From assembly GCF_035083965.1 (NCBI RefSeq), contig NC_089725.1, positions 24,437,925 through 24,501,924 on the forward strand: a stretch of 64,000 nt of DNA, read 5' to 3'. Shown here one piece after another: positions 13,213 to 26,900 of the stretch. The notes beneath the pieces are model-generated. The model was given only the letters and a program-made list of their open reading frames with translations, was not told the origin of the DNA and did not search any database. The translations under genes were made by a program, and so were the position numbers. This stretch comes from Branchiostoma lanceolatum (Eukaryota > Chordata > Leptocardii > Amphioxiformes > Branchiostomatidae). Position 1 is the stretch's first letter. Every line of letters starts with the position of its first letter.

Positions 13213-15720
13213 TTGTCAGAGCACTGCACTATGACGACCCTTGCCATGATAAATATTCCTAAGTGATTCCCGACGATAGAGGGATTTTTGCATCGCCACA
13301 CCATCCCACCACGGGTTTGTAACGGTGATGCACGATAGCCTCCCGGTGTAACCGACCAACCAAAATGTATCCTTAGCCATGGGTTAAGTGTGGGATTTTG
13401 TCCTACACAAACACAAACACAAACACAAGGTCAGCGTCCTGGCGACCGGAGACAGGGGTTGACCCTTGATGGACAGTGCCAGAACTGCACTGACAGTGAG
13501 GCCACGACTTGTCACTAATGTCAGTCGTAACTAATCGCCTTCTCCCTACGACTCAGCACACGTCCCTCATGCCTTTTGCACCTGACATACCGCGCAGTCC
13601 ACACCGGCCACGGTTTTTATTGTTTTCAACTCAGCCAGACTAGGAACCTATCATTCACCTACTTAACGCGACATACTAGTATCGAGCACAGTCTTCATTC
13701 GAATCTCTTAGGATTTCTAACATATCTGCAGAACAAAAATAAATACATCAAACAGCAGACAACCATACGACATATAAACTAAACTAACTTGGCGTCAAGT
13801 TGGCGGTCACGGTACTTTATCCGGTCAATTATCTCGTTGGCCATAAAGCGAGAATTACTGGCACCAGCTTTCCCAACATACAGATGCTGGCAAGGGTGTG
13901 CTTTTCTGCACACTTACGCCCAGTTATCATACAAACCTTTGGGTTGAGCTCCAACTCGTACAACAGCTAAACCCGCTGTGAGCTGTGGATTCGATTTTCT
14001 TACTTCTGATCTTTGTTCTCTGCGATCGAAAAGACCAAGAGGTCCTCTCCTGACACTGGAGTCACTCTGTCTGCCAAGCTCCTCACATTTCAGTTGTAAG
14101 AACCGTCGACACATGGGCCAAATTAGCAAACCAACACCTGTACGGTTTGCCAACCTTGACGCAAGAGTAGTAACCTGGCATAACTGCCAAGAGCACGGGG
14201 TCCTTAAGCCCGGATTCTGACGCCGCGTGGGCTCTTCGCCCTGTCTGTACGCTAACTGTGTGGGTGGGCAACAATCAGCGAGGTAGATCAGAAATCTATT
14301 TCGTCCACCCAAGTGGGCATGGCGGCTTTGCCCTAGCGTACATCGCCAAACAAACAGCGGGTATCACTGCGGAAAACTATACTGAGTATTGACCCAAGGA
14401 AGATGTTGAATTACACGGCCTCAGCCAGCTCGCATGGACCATAGTAGTCATACATCACCGACACTCCAAACTGACGCATGTTTTGTTCCCTGTTCTATAT
14501 CCTCGCTCGTCTTTCAGTGGCTCATATCTGTGACTTCTCATCACTTGCGAGACGATATGGAAGACTCGGCATCCCAAGGTCCTCTGTACTGATCCTGATG
14601 TACTGTGATCAAAGATCCGCATGATCAGATAGTGGAGCGACCATGTCAAGGTCTTCAATGAAGAGATTACTGCTGAATGTCTTACTTCCTTTCATTATAT
14701 ATATATGTATATATATATTCTACTGACATCCAGGTCTTGGGACAATAACAAAAACAGAAGGACATTTAAGGGTCATGTGTGGTTTCTTAGATTATCATAT
14801 AGTATTCAAGAGACCGATCCAAGAAGACCGGTGACTAACTACTCAATTTTGAATAGGTGTTTTCTATTGTCTTCATTTGACCTGTGTCACCCCGTGAAAA
14901 ACGTCGCCAATGGAAAGTAACGGCTAACTTGCTTTTGTAACCACACTCAGTGTTTCCATTTGTTTCTTTTGGCCAGTCACGATTTCCGTTTCCTAATAGT
15001 CTTTTATAATGAACCACAATAGCGCTGAAACAACTTCTCCTCCAATTCTTACTGCGCACTTGAAGAAAAGGTGTTATGACTAAGTCCAACTTGGCTGTCG
15101 GAAATTGGACGGCCTCTAGTCTCTAGCTCTTCTAAATCCGATTAGAAGAGATGGCCTCCTCCTCTCCTCTCCTCTCCCTGCACCGCGGGAGCACATGTGA
15201 ACGGCAGCCAAAGCACACAGCAGGCTTCTAATTGAAATGTTAGATGGCCCCAAAAGGCTGAAGCTTGCAATAATGGCCATGATGACAGCAAGATATAGAG
15301 ATAAAAGAATCTTGCCAGAGGCAAAGCTTAGAATGATATTTCAGATATGCTGGGCCGCGGCAGGTTACACTATACTAGTACATGCATCTAGTACCTTTCG
15401 TCATCGTTTGACATGCTTTTATGTATCCGGTTGCACCAGGGCAAGAATGATCAATGAGAAAAGCAAACATCAAGTTATATTTAGAAACCCTATGCTTTCA
15501 TTTTTTGTTTACTTTTGAGCTTTTCATTGACACGATTGTGCCGGACGGGGACAGTTGACAACGAACAGACTGGCACGCTTTTCAGTACGAGTATTCATAC
15601 ATTGTGATCCGCCGATTCCCCACAAACCGGAAACCGCTCAAGATATAGACGTTTTTAAATGTGATGATTCATCAGCACACTTCCTGTGCTTTCGTAGGAG
15701 AAGAAAAAGCTCAATTCTCC
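13213..15720. other. Intergenic, no gene recognised
   Basis: Short ACAAAC repeats occur at about 13404-13428 and a TATATA tract at about 14696-14718. The 132-codon minus frame at 13914-14312 matches no family. It shares the motif TAACCTGGCATAACTGC with 28027-28045 (TAACTTGGCATAACTGC), which suggests a repeat rather than a gene. Confidence 0.45.
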
Positions 15721-15847
15721 TAGCCTGGTTGCCATCCTATCTCTACCGGGGGCTCCTACACTCGCCACCCTAATTTTTTTTTTCAAATATTTTTTTAGGG
15801 TAGCGAGTGTAGGAGCCGACGGTAGAAATAGGATGGCACCCAGGCTA
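15721..15847. mobile_element. Foldback MITE, family TAGCCTGG, with 9-bp TSD
   Basis: A 127-bp element begins TAGCCTGGTTGCCATCCTAT and ends with the complement of TAGCCTGGGTGCCATCCTAT. The arms pair nearly to the centre, where there is a T-rich loop. Exact 9-bp direct repeats CAATTCTCC flank it (15712-15720 and 15848-15856). Related copies with their own 9-bp duplications are at 55518-55633 and 61008-61109. The structure fits a non-autonomous Mutator-like element; no transposase is present in the window. Confidence 0.88.
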
Positions 15848-16679
15848 CAATTCTCCTAGTCGTCTTTAAAAAAACGTTCCTGTCCATCGACTGCTAGCTC
15901 CTAATGGAGACAATTAGTCTGATATCTAGATAAAGATAAAATCTGACATACGAAACCCGTAACGTTGAATACATATCGCGTAGCTTCATCTGAAGGTTGG
16001 TTATTTACAGAAGAGTGGTTATGGTATTGGCCACGTACATATCGGTGGGATTAGCCCTTCTTATCTGGGTATACTAACATTTGACGTTAACCTGCATGGA
16101 ATAGAAAACCACTTACCGATTGTCCCTGTTTTGACAGGGAATGACTTCTGTGATTGCTTCAATTTAAGATATTTATGGCTTATGGTATTATTTAGACTTA
16201 AAAGTCAACTTGAACCAAGTATATAATTGATAACGCAGGATATCTAGATATGCTATCTATGAAGAGAGGGAATGGAAGACTACAAAGGCTGGAAGGTTGA
16301 CCGCATAAGTGGTAGCAATCCGCATTCAGTCGTGATCTAGGACGGTTGGTGATATCTCCGGGTCAGGTTTGTAGATAAAACATAATTAAAAATGAAAGGA
16401 TATAGCATCTGATAGTCGTGCGAAATGTTGAAATATCGTGACTGTATAACTTGTAGTCCATCCGTATGGTGACATATCATACAAGAGACGGAAACTCGCT
16501 CCAAAACACCTCACATTCTTGTCAATTACCGAGGCCTCTGGCGGCTTTTTATCCCGTTACGTTTCGTTCCATATTAGTTTATCTTCCACTGAATGTTATG
16601 GATATTCACGCCACCTGTATTAACACGTGCCCCAGGGGTCCAGCCAGCGTCGTTTAGTCGAACAGGTTAGTTTAGAACC

Positions 16680-17060
16680 TAAGGGCCCTGTCACACTTGT
16701 GCGTATACCCGTTACGTGTGAGTTGTGTATGGACAAAATTCAATACGCAGCCGTACGCACAATAGTTGTGGAATTTTTCGATTGTCTTAACGAATGTGTG
16801 ACTCACGTTTCATTATTGATATGTTAGATGTGCCTCACACACACATCAAAATAATCAAAAATCTTTTGTAACGTATAACTTACCCCCAAAATATCATGTC
16901 TACTGGGCCACATTGTGGGTATGCCGGCATACATAAAACTTACACAAATCGATTAAGATGCGTGTGAGATGCGTATTGTGGGCACGGCGGCATATGAAAA
17001 AAAATGTCAATGCGCAACTCACACGCAACGGCTATACGCACAAGTGTGACAGGGGCTTAA
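16680..17060. mobile_element. TIR element, family CCCTGTCACACTTG
   Basis: A 381-bp element has ends TAAGGGCCCTGTCACACTTG and the complement of TTAAGCCCCTGTCACACTTG. The terminal inverted repeats are about 28 bp and continue as TGCGTATA. A subterminal CAACTCACACGCA motif is also repeated in inverted form. A shorter copy is at 35096-35343. There is no internal coding capacity. The TTAA-like edges may be target sequence, but the exact target duplication is uncertain. Confidence 0.8.
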
Positions 17061-18751
17061 GAAAACCTTCTGTCCACAAAATGGTAAACCGTACAACTCC
17101 GTAATCTTGATACTGTGACGTCGTTGGAACAAAGGCAAAGTTTTGTTTTAGAACAAATCTATCGTACAGTTATGGTAATTTTTCATCGCTCATACACTAA
17201 ACGACACTAAAAGAGAAGAAGTTGTGCATTTTCGTTCTAAACATGAGCACTGTAGATGCTCTAACCAACCTCCTTGTTTTAACGAAACGCACAGGTATGG
17301 TTTGGCAAATGTACAGTTTGTTTACACGTTTGTGACGACCGTACAGTTGTAGGACCTTGTAGTTCAATTGATTCAGGATGTTGTTGATAGTACAGAGCGG
17401 TAGAGAGTCTGGTATTCGGTATCTGGTCATCATTTTGTTTGACCGGCTGAGTGACCCAGGACATAACTGAAACAGAATGGTGCGATGTTGAGGGAGCGGA
17501 GAGAGAATGTCAGAATGGGTCCTCCGAATGAAATCTCCAAGCGGGTAAATCAGCCGGGGTTCAAGATTTGCTGCCATCTCTGCTTTCTTGCGAGCGGGAG
17601 GGCAGCCCCAAGAAGGCGTGCACCATTAGGAAAGGCAGTTCAAAACATATAAAAGGCCGCAAACGACAAAATAACCCCGACCAATTCATCTGTTTGTAGA
17701 TTACTCCGAATGCTCTGTAGATTTTGCAATGTTTTCAGTGACAATACTAGTGTCTGAGTAGCATGTTTGATGCTTGGAACCAAGGTTTTTTTTTCTATAT
17801 TGTTGCTAAGGTGGGCAGACGATCTGGACCACAGTCTACCGAACCTGTAACGTTATATAGTGAAATACATCCTTATATTTGAATGTACACACTGTACAAC
17901 AGAAAGATATATAACTTTATATATACTGTATTTGTACATTTGTGTCACGGGTTCATTAGAATCACTTAGCGTCTTGCAGAGTTGTATCATTGGCCGGGAT
18001 CCAGCACAAGAATATCATCCGTTCACTCTTGGAGACCCTTTGACTCGGCGAAGGTCCGATTTCATAATTTTGTTGCTTCTTTTGAAAACATACAAGATGT
18101 CGAACATCTGTCCAGACAAACACAGCCCCGCGGAATCCCTTACAGATGTGCAAATGTGCTAATGATTTTCTTTGAAGTCACGTTCACTTATAATCTGATG
18201 GAAAGTATCTTGTGACGAACTCAGGCCCTTTCCCTCGGAACCTTTTCCCTTTTCCTTTGATCAGCACACATGTATGGTCAACATGGCAAGGGGACGGTAG
18301 CCGAAGGTGGTGCTTTTTTTCTCTCCTAAATTCACCGCTTTACTAAGCAATGACGAAAACTTGACAAAATCTAAGAGTAAGAACATTTTTGCTGCATCTA
18401 TGCAATCTTCACAGATGTATGGACTCAGATGCCTTCCTCACTAATTGCTGTTATTGATGCAGATGTTGGAGAGCTTCGAGACATTCGGTTGCTATTATGA
18501 ATTAAAAAACATGCATAACTCTTTACAGTAGCGTCGTGCATGCTCACCCTGCAGGAATGACCAACCGCGGTACAAATAAGATCCCGGCATTCCTCCGCCA
18601 TCCCGCCGGCCGACAGATGTAGTCCAAATTAAATCAAAGCCAGTTGGACGACAAATGTTTTCTCTCTCAGACTGAAACAGCAACGTGGGAATAGATGAAT
18701 GAATGCAGACGAGACAAACGCAAACAAACGATTAATCAACATATTATTCGC
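17061..18751. other. Intergenic, no gene recognised
   Basis: Open frames at 17197-17577 (minus) and 17860-18162 (plus) are short, overlap frames on the opposite strand and match nothing known. I see no further features. Confidence 0.45.
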
Positions 18752-18757
18752 TTTATT
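18752..18757 (-). other. Possible poly(A) signal for the FGF gene
   Basis: TTTATT on the plus strand is AATAAA on the minus strand, in an AT-rich context typical of a 3' end. It is the first canonical signal I noticed downstream of the FGF stop codon and would give a 3' UTR of about 2.2 kb. Assignment to that gene is inference. Confidence 0.3.
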
Positions 18758-19701
18758 TACTTCAATATAGGATTAATTTGTAAAAATTAACACGACTGGG
18801 TACTGTCTTTGTCATACCTCGGTTGGAAATGATAACATAACTGGAAGCACAACAACAGTGTTTGTCGCTGCTAACGTTAGGCAGCACGTGTATAAACTGT
18901 CCTTCTTATCTTATGAAACTAAAACAATACTGACAACTATTTGTACGTATGTTTATGTTAAATGATATTGGAACAATTAACAATAAGTCACATTAAGTTT
19001 GCATTCGACACAGATTAGCAAGCTCATATACATTCCATTGTAGCGTCAGGGTATAAACTGTCTATAATTTCATGAGGGGAATAAATTGACTAAACTCTTA
19101 TGCGGTCCTGCCAGAGCGATTTTCAACAAACACCTGCTAACACCGATGCAAAATATCATTTACTGCCTCGTTATCATTTCTCTCAAAACGATCCAAGTTG
19201 AAATAGCACAATATCGTCCGTTTCCATAGGAAGTTCAGCATGTCCCCTCAAGTCCCCCTAGGTCTACACAAACACTGCCAAGTTTAAAACATCCTGACGT
19301 CCACGCTACCCCCTGCTGTGTCGGTCGATTGAGTTTAAGCTATGTCTGTCTTATAATGAAAACAGTGTCTTACTTCACATATGAAGTTATATACAGGACA
19401 AATATACAACTTTCTTACATCGCAGGCCGGGGACATATCAAGTTACTTAGTCTATTAAGTGGAAACAGGAGATAATCCCTTTGGAATTCACCGCTGTCTC
19501 ATCCTGTCTCCTCACTTACGAGGGGTCAAAGGCCACGCAGGGCTTGCACCCCGACAATAATTTAAAAAGAGAACGGGCTCTTTCAATTCTTCGAGTCCTC
19601 TATCATCACTTTAGGACACACATGCTGCTAGTTTACGTCTTCGAGTCAAATAACTCGGTGTGATGGTTCGGGAGATAGAGAAACCTCTATTAGAAAAAGG
19701 T

Positions 19702-19860
19702 GTACGTTTATACGAAAGTGGCATCTGAAAAACAGAAGGCCTCTGACTCTGAAACAACTCCAAACAACTGAGAGAGTTAGTAAGAAGGCGTACGTTACGA
19801 AAGTGGCATCTGAAAAACAGAAGGCCTCTGACTCTGAAACAACTACAAACAAGAGAGTTG
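19702..19860 (+). repeat. 88-bp direct duplication
   Basis: The unit starting GTACGTTTATACGAAAGTGG at 19702 recurs at 19790 (GTACGTTACGAAAGTGG). The block GGCATCTGAAAAACAGAAGG, continuing to CTCTGAAACAACT, is identical in both. The copies differ by small indels. It lies downstream of the FGF coding region, possibly in its 3' UTR on the opposite strand. Confidence 0.85.
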
Positions 19861-20977
19861 GGAAGGTCGCTATGTGGGCGGACAGCGGAGGCGGATGTGC
19901 CGATCAGTCGTCGCTCCTGTAAACGGTCACCAATTCTCCGTTCTTATCGCCGCTTTGATGTTTCACCCACGTCTGACAAAGATAGACTGCAAGTTGAAAA
20001 TTAGAAAACTAGCTTTTTTTGCCCCATTAAACGAGTTGGTGTTGCATGGGTTGTTGTCGCGACGAGGCGAGTTTCTTAGAAGTGACGGACACTTCTGGGT
20101 CTGGTCATCTTTGACTGACACCTGTCGCTATTTAACGCTACGTGGCTTATGAATGTCTGTAAATCACTGGACTGTGGGCCACATGGTGGTTTCAAAGCAT
20201 ACACATAGGGTACCTAAGCACGACTTAAAAGATTTGGCACTGGTTTATATCTACATAACTATTCAGCAAAGCATAACCTGACATACAAAGAGAAAATGTT
20301 ACGACCATTAGACTATTATCTAGTCTTCACTTGGTCTCGTTGTAATGACTGTGGCCAGACTCTCAGAGTTGACTATACAATGTGTATGGCGATAAATAAA
20401 AGCATTCTAAAAGACTCAACAAGTCAACTCGTTAGGCTATCGACTATGATGCAAACACCAATACTTTTTTGTGGAGTTACACCACGCACAATCGTCCCTG
20501 GAAAGTCTCTAATTTTCAGTGTAGTTGTACACGTTGTCGTCGGTCATCTTGTATCTTGCGACTGCTTTTGAAGATGGTCAGTTTCTTTCTTTGGCACTTT
20601 CTTTGGCACTTTTAGAACAGAACACCAGTTTCCTCTATCATCACGCCTTGGTCAAATTGGTAGTTGTACTTGGAACATATCTGTTTTTCTGGACTAGAGT
20701 TTGTAACTTGAGCGTCGCCATGGGACAGGACTCCATTCTTGCGGACCATGCATGTCGTCAACTTGGACCAAATGTTCGGAGAATTTGAAGTTCGGCAAGA
20801 ATATTCGTTGCATTCGGTGAACTGTCTGCTCGGAGTTGACAATAATATAGAAGAGTGAACTTAAACGTCCAAAGTAGTTGCAACTCCTGACTGAGCCTCT
20901 CACCAGATGCTAGGTTCTCATTCGGAGCAATGCACTTGTCTATCTATCTCTATTATTGAAGTCCTTTGTCGCATACT

Positions 20978-23900
20978 TTACTGCCTAGATGGTCGCTTCT
21001 GTTTTCTTCTGTTTCGTCTGCGCTGTTTCTTCTGTTTCTTCCTGTACCTGACAAGTCTCATGGCTCTGTTGGCTGGCAGGCGCGGCGGTTCCCCCATATT
21101 GCGCGGGACAAACTGCGCGGAGGCCCGGGACCTTTTGGTCCTGCGCCCGTTCCTCGGTTTCCCGTTCTTGTTCAGGGCCACGCAGAATTTCCTGGCCTCA
21201 GGACCCGAATGTCCATATAGAATGGACTCGTAGACTTTGTACCCAGCCTTGTCCGTCCATTCCGTAAAGGCTGTCTCCTCGCCAATTTTGTCCTGTAGCG
21301 ATAGGAGAAAATGGAAAAATAAGTTATACGGAAACTGAAGAACGCATCCGATCCACAAGAAAGGATGCATGGGCAATATCTTATAGTCACAAATATACTA
21401 AGCGTAACGTTACATACATGTAATATGTCATGTATCCATATCATACAATATATAGACATAGTCCTCTACCATGATCTACCAACCTGAAGTGGATAACTAG
21501 AACAGCCAGCTAGGCGCCTTCTCTTTCTAAAGAAGAGATCGAAGATCTCATACCTCCGTGAAATATTTAGAGTTTCTTTGGATTGCTTGTTTTATTCATT
21601 ATTGAGTATTTCTCGCTAATTCTGTCTCATGATGCATTTTCCTGCGAAACTACGGGGCAAACTTTGGATCTTGCCATCCTGCCAGTCTCCAATTACACCA
21701 TCTTACGACACACATCCTGTCGCTCTACAATACTAGTATTCAAATAACACCGCGACAAACAAACACACAGGCTGGTAAAAACAAGATAGATCTTCGGATG
21801 GTATCAATGATACTACGAATGACTACAAGTGAGTGAATGAACCATGTTGGGGACTGAAGAGAGTCAGCTTTCAGGCTCTCATTACTTCTAACATGTGTAT
21901 ACGACTTCTGGTCTTGAACTTGTGCCGTGACCGTGACGTTCATGCCGTGCCAGTGGGGTTTGTCTGGTCGGCAGAGACAACTCTATCTAACCCTCACTTG
22001 ACCTTCGTGCCCCGAAGGTTACAAGTGTCAGAGGCATTCCAACTGTACAACGACACTTCCGGTCCCATCAAACACCGCTGGCGTGTTTTGGACAAAAACG
22101 ACTGCGTGGTATGGACCACGTAATGTACTAGTACCTGGGATACTTCCTTACTAGTCTCTACCAAACTAAGCACGCCGGCTATAGAGAGAATATTTGCCAG
22201 GGTTTCACTTGCAAGCTCCCTTAGTATACAAGTCACTCTTTTTGGCCAATTCGACTACTATTCTCCCAGCCATCCGCGGGGCCTGGTAGAGGCAAGGAGG
22301 TTGGTAGAGGCTACTTCCTTACGGCTTACTCGCAGTTCTTTGCTCGTTCAATCCAATGTAAATCATTTCCTTAGAATGAATAGGGTTATCGATGCCATTA
22401 AGGTTGACACGAAAGTTGATTACAAATGTGTAACCTACCCGCTACCAATGACTCTCAGCTCTCAGAGGCTGAAGTTTGTCCATCTATTGTACACATTGCA
22501 GTTACTAGTATCATTTTCCGTACCTCTACATTTTACACGTTTAAATATCGTTGGTAGTAGTTTATTTTGAAGAAGGATACTTCACACCTGGCTTCACTTG
22601 AACCAAATCGAGAAGGGACATCACACGGTAAAATCGACTTATTGCTTACACAATGCTAATAAGTCTACTAACAACACGTTTTCACCGCCGGCTGAAACTT
22701 AAATGGGGGTCTTAAATGTGTCAGTGTGGTCGCACTACGGACATTTCTGTAAAGTCACGTTCGCTGTTCTCTGTGAGACTGTGTTGTTTGTCTTGTAGTT
22801 TGGTTGTACATGAAGTACAAAGCAGGGGCGACAAGAAGTAGGTAGGTGGGATGGTATGGGGCCGTATGCTTGAGGGACTGTACACATGGGGGGATCAACA
22901 TTGTTCAATAGGAAACGATTGACAGAAGGCACCTTGCGCCTCAAGTTTTAACCTACAATAGAGGTCACTCGCACAATGATTCATCGGGCATTCCTGAGGC
23001 TTGCCACTGAATGCTAATCCAAAATCTTTACAATTGTGTCGTCTTTCCATCAACACGTTCATGTATGACAACATTTTGGCACGCTACTTGGTGACAGGTT
23101 TCCCTAAAGCTGTCTTCAACAAAACTTTTTAATTCTCAGAAGATGTGAAGCTCAAGAAGATTCTTGCTCGAGGAAGGGGGGGGGGGGCAGTGTAGCGTAT
23201 TTTTCATCTTGCAGTGACACATTCAACATTGCAAAACTTAACCTGGAAATACATGGTATACTTGTCAGCTAGTTGGTAATTTCTATTCACTCTAATTTGC
23301 CATTTGGTTTAATTGATATTGGCGGTAAGAGAGAGAAGTCACGATGATTTCGTTGACTTCTGTTGAACGCTGTTGACGTGGTGGTTGCACTCAGGTTTGT
23401 TTACAATCAATCACGCAAATGAAAGTAAAATAGACGGAAAATAATCAACAAACCATCTCTACAGACGATGCCGGAGCCTCGCAAAGCCGAGTGCAAATGT
23501 ATGTCTTTGTACTGAAGAATGTTGTTGTAAGATAGTATCTAACAACTCAAACGGTCTCCGTTGTTAAGTCGCACGACTGTTGTTCTTTCTATACACTTGT
23601 CCAAAGAAGGTCTATTGACTGACGTCAAGCCTTTTGACATGACCTATGTGTAGATGTTTGACTAAACTATGTGCAAATTTGAATTTACTCACTTCAAACT
23701 TCCGAGAGGCTTAAACATCACAAGACCATTAACTGAACATCCCTGCCTTGTTGTTTGACATAGCTTTAAGGACTGCACTCTGTTGTTGACTCGGAGAACA
23801 TTCTGATAACGATATACGACATACCGTACAGAACAGTTTGTCAAAACGTCAAAATTTTAAAAGGGTAAGTCGAAGCTGGAATTCCAAAGTTGTATTAAGT

Positions 23901-26900
23901 TGTCCGTTTGTATATTTTTCTTTTTCGACTCACATAAACCATAGAGGAGAGCAGTTCGTCACAGGATGTTACAGAAATATGGCCGCAAATCTGAGAAAAC
24001 CTACCGCACGCGGCTCGACTTTCCTAGAAAAAAGCATCCCCACAAGAACAGCGTCATTTGTTGGGACTGAGGAGAGACATGTGGTTGTGTGTGTACCGCG
24101 GGTCAGCCCAGACTTCAATCTACCACACACAACAGAAACAAATTACGACCTGTGCGGGCAAAGTTAGTGTAAACTCGGGTAAACAAGCTGAAAGGTGGCT
24201 TTAGCTCTCACAACAGATAAAGCCAAGCCTTAAACAATTGCCCCATGCCATCACGTACATGCCGCCGGGCCCGGGGCTACTGGCGGCCGTACACAGACGG
24301 GCGTCCTTGCGATCCCGTTTTCACCGTCGGTGGCGTTTGACGGACAGACCCATGTCCTTGACTCTGCCCTCACCTTTTGAGCTGAAGCAAGCCAGGGTTT
24401 CTACCGAGGTTTCCGACCTTACTTTCCATATCTAAGTCCCTACAGCAGGTCGGAGTGTTGCATGTCTCGTCGCGTCCTCAGCCGTCCGAGTTGTTTGTGA
24501 TGTCTACTGGCCAAACTTCAAACAATCAAGGGATCGGGAGGTTACATACAAACAAACGAATCAAACATCAAAATAATGCACTGTAATTGTCTTTGATAGT
24601 CGAAAGCATTTATCATTGGATTGCTTTCATTAATCCGATGTAAGATGAGTCTGTTGACTGAAAAGAGGCACATTGAAACCAGGAGGAGATTCAACTTGTA
24701 CGACAAACTGAGAAAAGCTGTCATCAGGCTCTACGGCTGTTCAAAATCAAGATGACAGTGCAATGGGTCTGAAAAACAGGGGTCTTTACTCCCAACATTT
24801 GACGGAATCCAAAGAGCAAATACCATCATGGCAAGTATGAATGTGACGAACATCCGGTCCTTGTCAGATGCAGACAACTACAACAATGGCCAAATTTACA
24901 CTCCCTCTTCTGTGTTTATCTCAACAAGAAGTCGTATCTACGGACTGACGTTATGTATCTTTCATCACTTTTCTGGCGACCTAGCGGTCATATACATGAA
25001 CACTGGCATTTTACTTTGACCAAGGCCTCCATTCCACTAGACGGCCATCGCGCTGCGATCTCGCTGTGGCCTCTATTGTATGATCTTGTATTTGTGTAAC
25101 CATTGACTTCATCATTGGAATATCATGCAAAATATAAAAGTATGACTGATAAAACCACAAAACACACAAAACGTAAAAAGATTCGTTTTCTTGTCTATCT
25201 CGTCGGGACCTCTGTCAAATTTTAGATCGCAGCGCAGTCGCAGCGAGGTCGCCGCTCTAGTGGAATGTGGGTGTCAAATGCCCCTCCCCCTTATGGCATG
25301 TCTTTCAGAAAGTGATCCTAGCCAATCACAAATGGAAAGTAATGCTGCTCACCTATTTCATTAAGTCGTGGACGTTTAACAGGTCCGAACAGTTTGCTTT
25401 TAAATAAGAAGTTTTATTGCAAATTCATGCCCGTAGGCTAATTGCATGTTGACAGCAGTGTCGAAGTACAAATGTAAAGTAAAACATACAATTCAAGGGC
25501 TAAGCATACAATGAGTCAATTAGGAGATCGGGAAAAAGCCTACATCTACTAGTAACTGCCACAGTACTGTTGGTTCTTGAGGGATCGCAGAACATCGCAC
25601 CACATCAGATTGGGTCGTTCAACTGCCACCCGGGTACCCAGGGACACATTACGGGCCCGACATGCCGTGTGAAGGCCTCTCAATCCCGCGGCCTTGCCAT
25701 GTTAGAGCTGGCCTCTGAGTGATGCCTCATTAACCCCCTTGAAACAAAACGTAGCCAATCTTATCAAAACAAGTTCAAGAGCGGGGCTAATACTGTGAGA
25801 CCGAACGCCCAACAGATGACAGCCGCCAGGGAAAAGCGCCTCTGTCAGTATGCCCAGACATTTAAAAAGCCTTCTGAGGCAAAGTCTGCCCAAGCTCAAA
25901 CGGGATGAAAACAAAACTTGTGACATTTTCTATCCGGGCCAACAACAAAGAAGGCGACTTTGCTGTACGTCTCGAACCTGGTGGTCTCTACCAGCTGGTA
26001 GGTAACGGCGCGGCAGATATGCTGTCACGGAAAGATTTTCATGCCCTGTCAAGCTCAACGACGAATGCTCCCGACCTTGCCTCACGTCTAACAAGACACT
26101 TATCTGATGTTTCTAAACTTTCCTTCTTTAAGCTAGCGCGGCTTTACTTCTGCGGAATGTACCGATTGATTTGGGTCGGTTCAAACTGCTGGACCAACAA
26201 ACCCAAATAAAGCCCAAATGCGCCATAACAAATAGATGGCGGCCAAAAGAACCATAACAAATCGGGACCTCCACAGATTAAGACGATGTTAGATGACTGA
26301 TACGGATTTAGAACAATCGCGAAAGATAACGTTCTGGCGATTTCACCCGAACCACAAGGAAACGGACGAATGATCTTGTTGAGAATCATTCACGTTGTCG
26401 TGGGACTACAACAGATTTTATCGGCCCGAAGACTTGCACAAGCGTCCGTATCTGCAAATATTTGCGTTTTTCTTCGACAAATACAAAAACAGATTGCTGT
26501 GTTTACTTTTCCATCTGATCCATTTGTTTTATCTGGGTTCACCAAACGTACAAAAGATTCCCGAGTCCTTTCAAGAAGCCGTAACAACTGGCAAACCCTA
26601 TTGGGGATGGGAGAGAGACGTGTGGTGTGATATGATGAAGTCAACATCACACTGTCCTCAGTTCTGAATCTTGGCATTGTGCGCATAATTCGTGGTTCTC
26701 ATTAGTACTATACTTAGTATCATAGTATCATAATTATTATACTTATCTATGAAGGGTATAAAATGTATATAAACCAGACGACTCAAGGACAGTCTTGATT
26801 CCCGATCACTTCAAACTCTGAAAGCTAGCAAAGAACTAAATGGTTCCTTCACACGCGTCCCTCCCCTCCCCCAGGACCGCCATGTAAAACCAGAGGATCT

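Noticed and set aside
13914-14312. 132-codon minus-strand frame
   Set aside because: It contains a short motif shared with non-coding sequence at 28027-28045 and resembles no protein.
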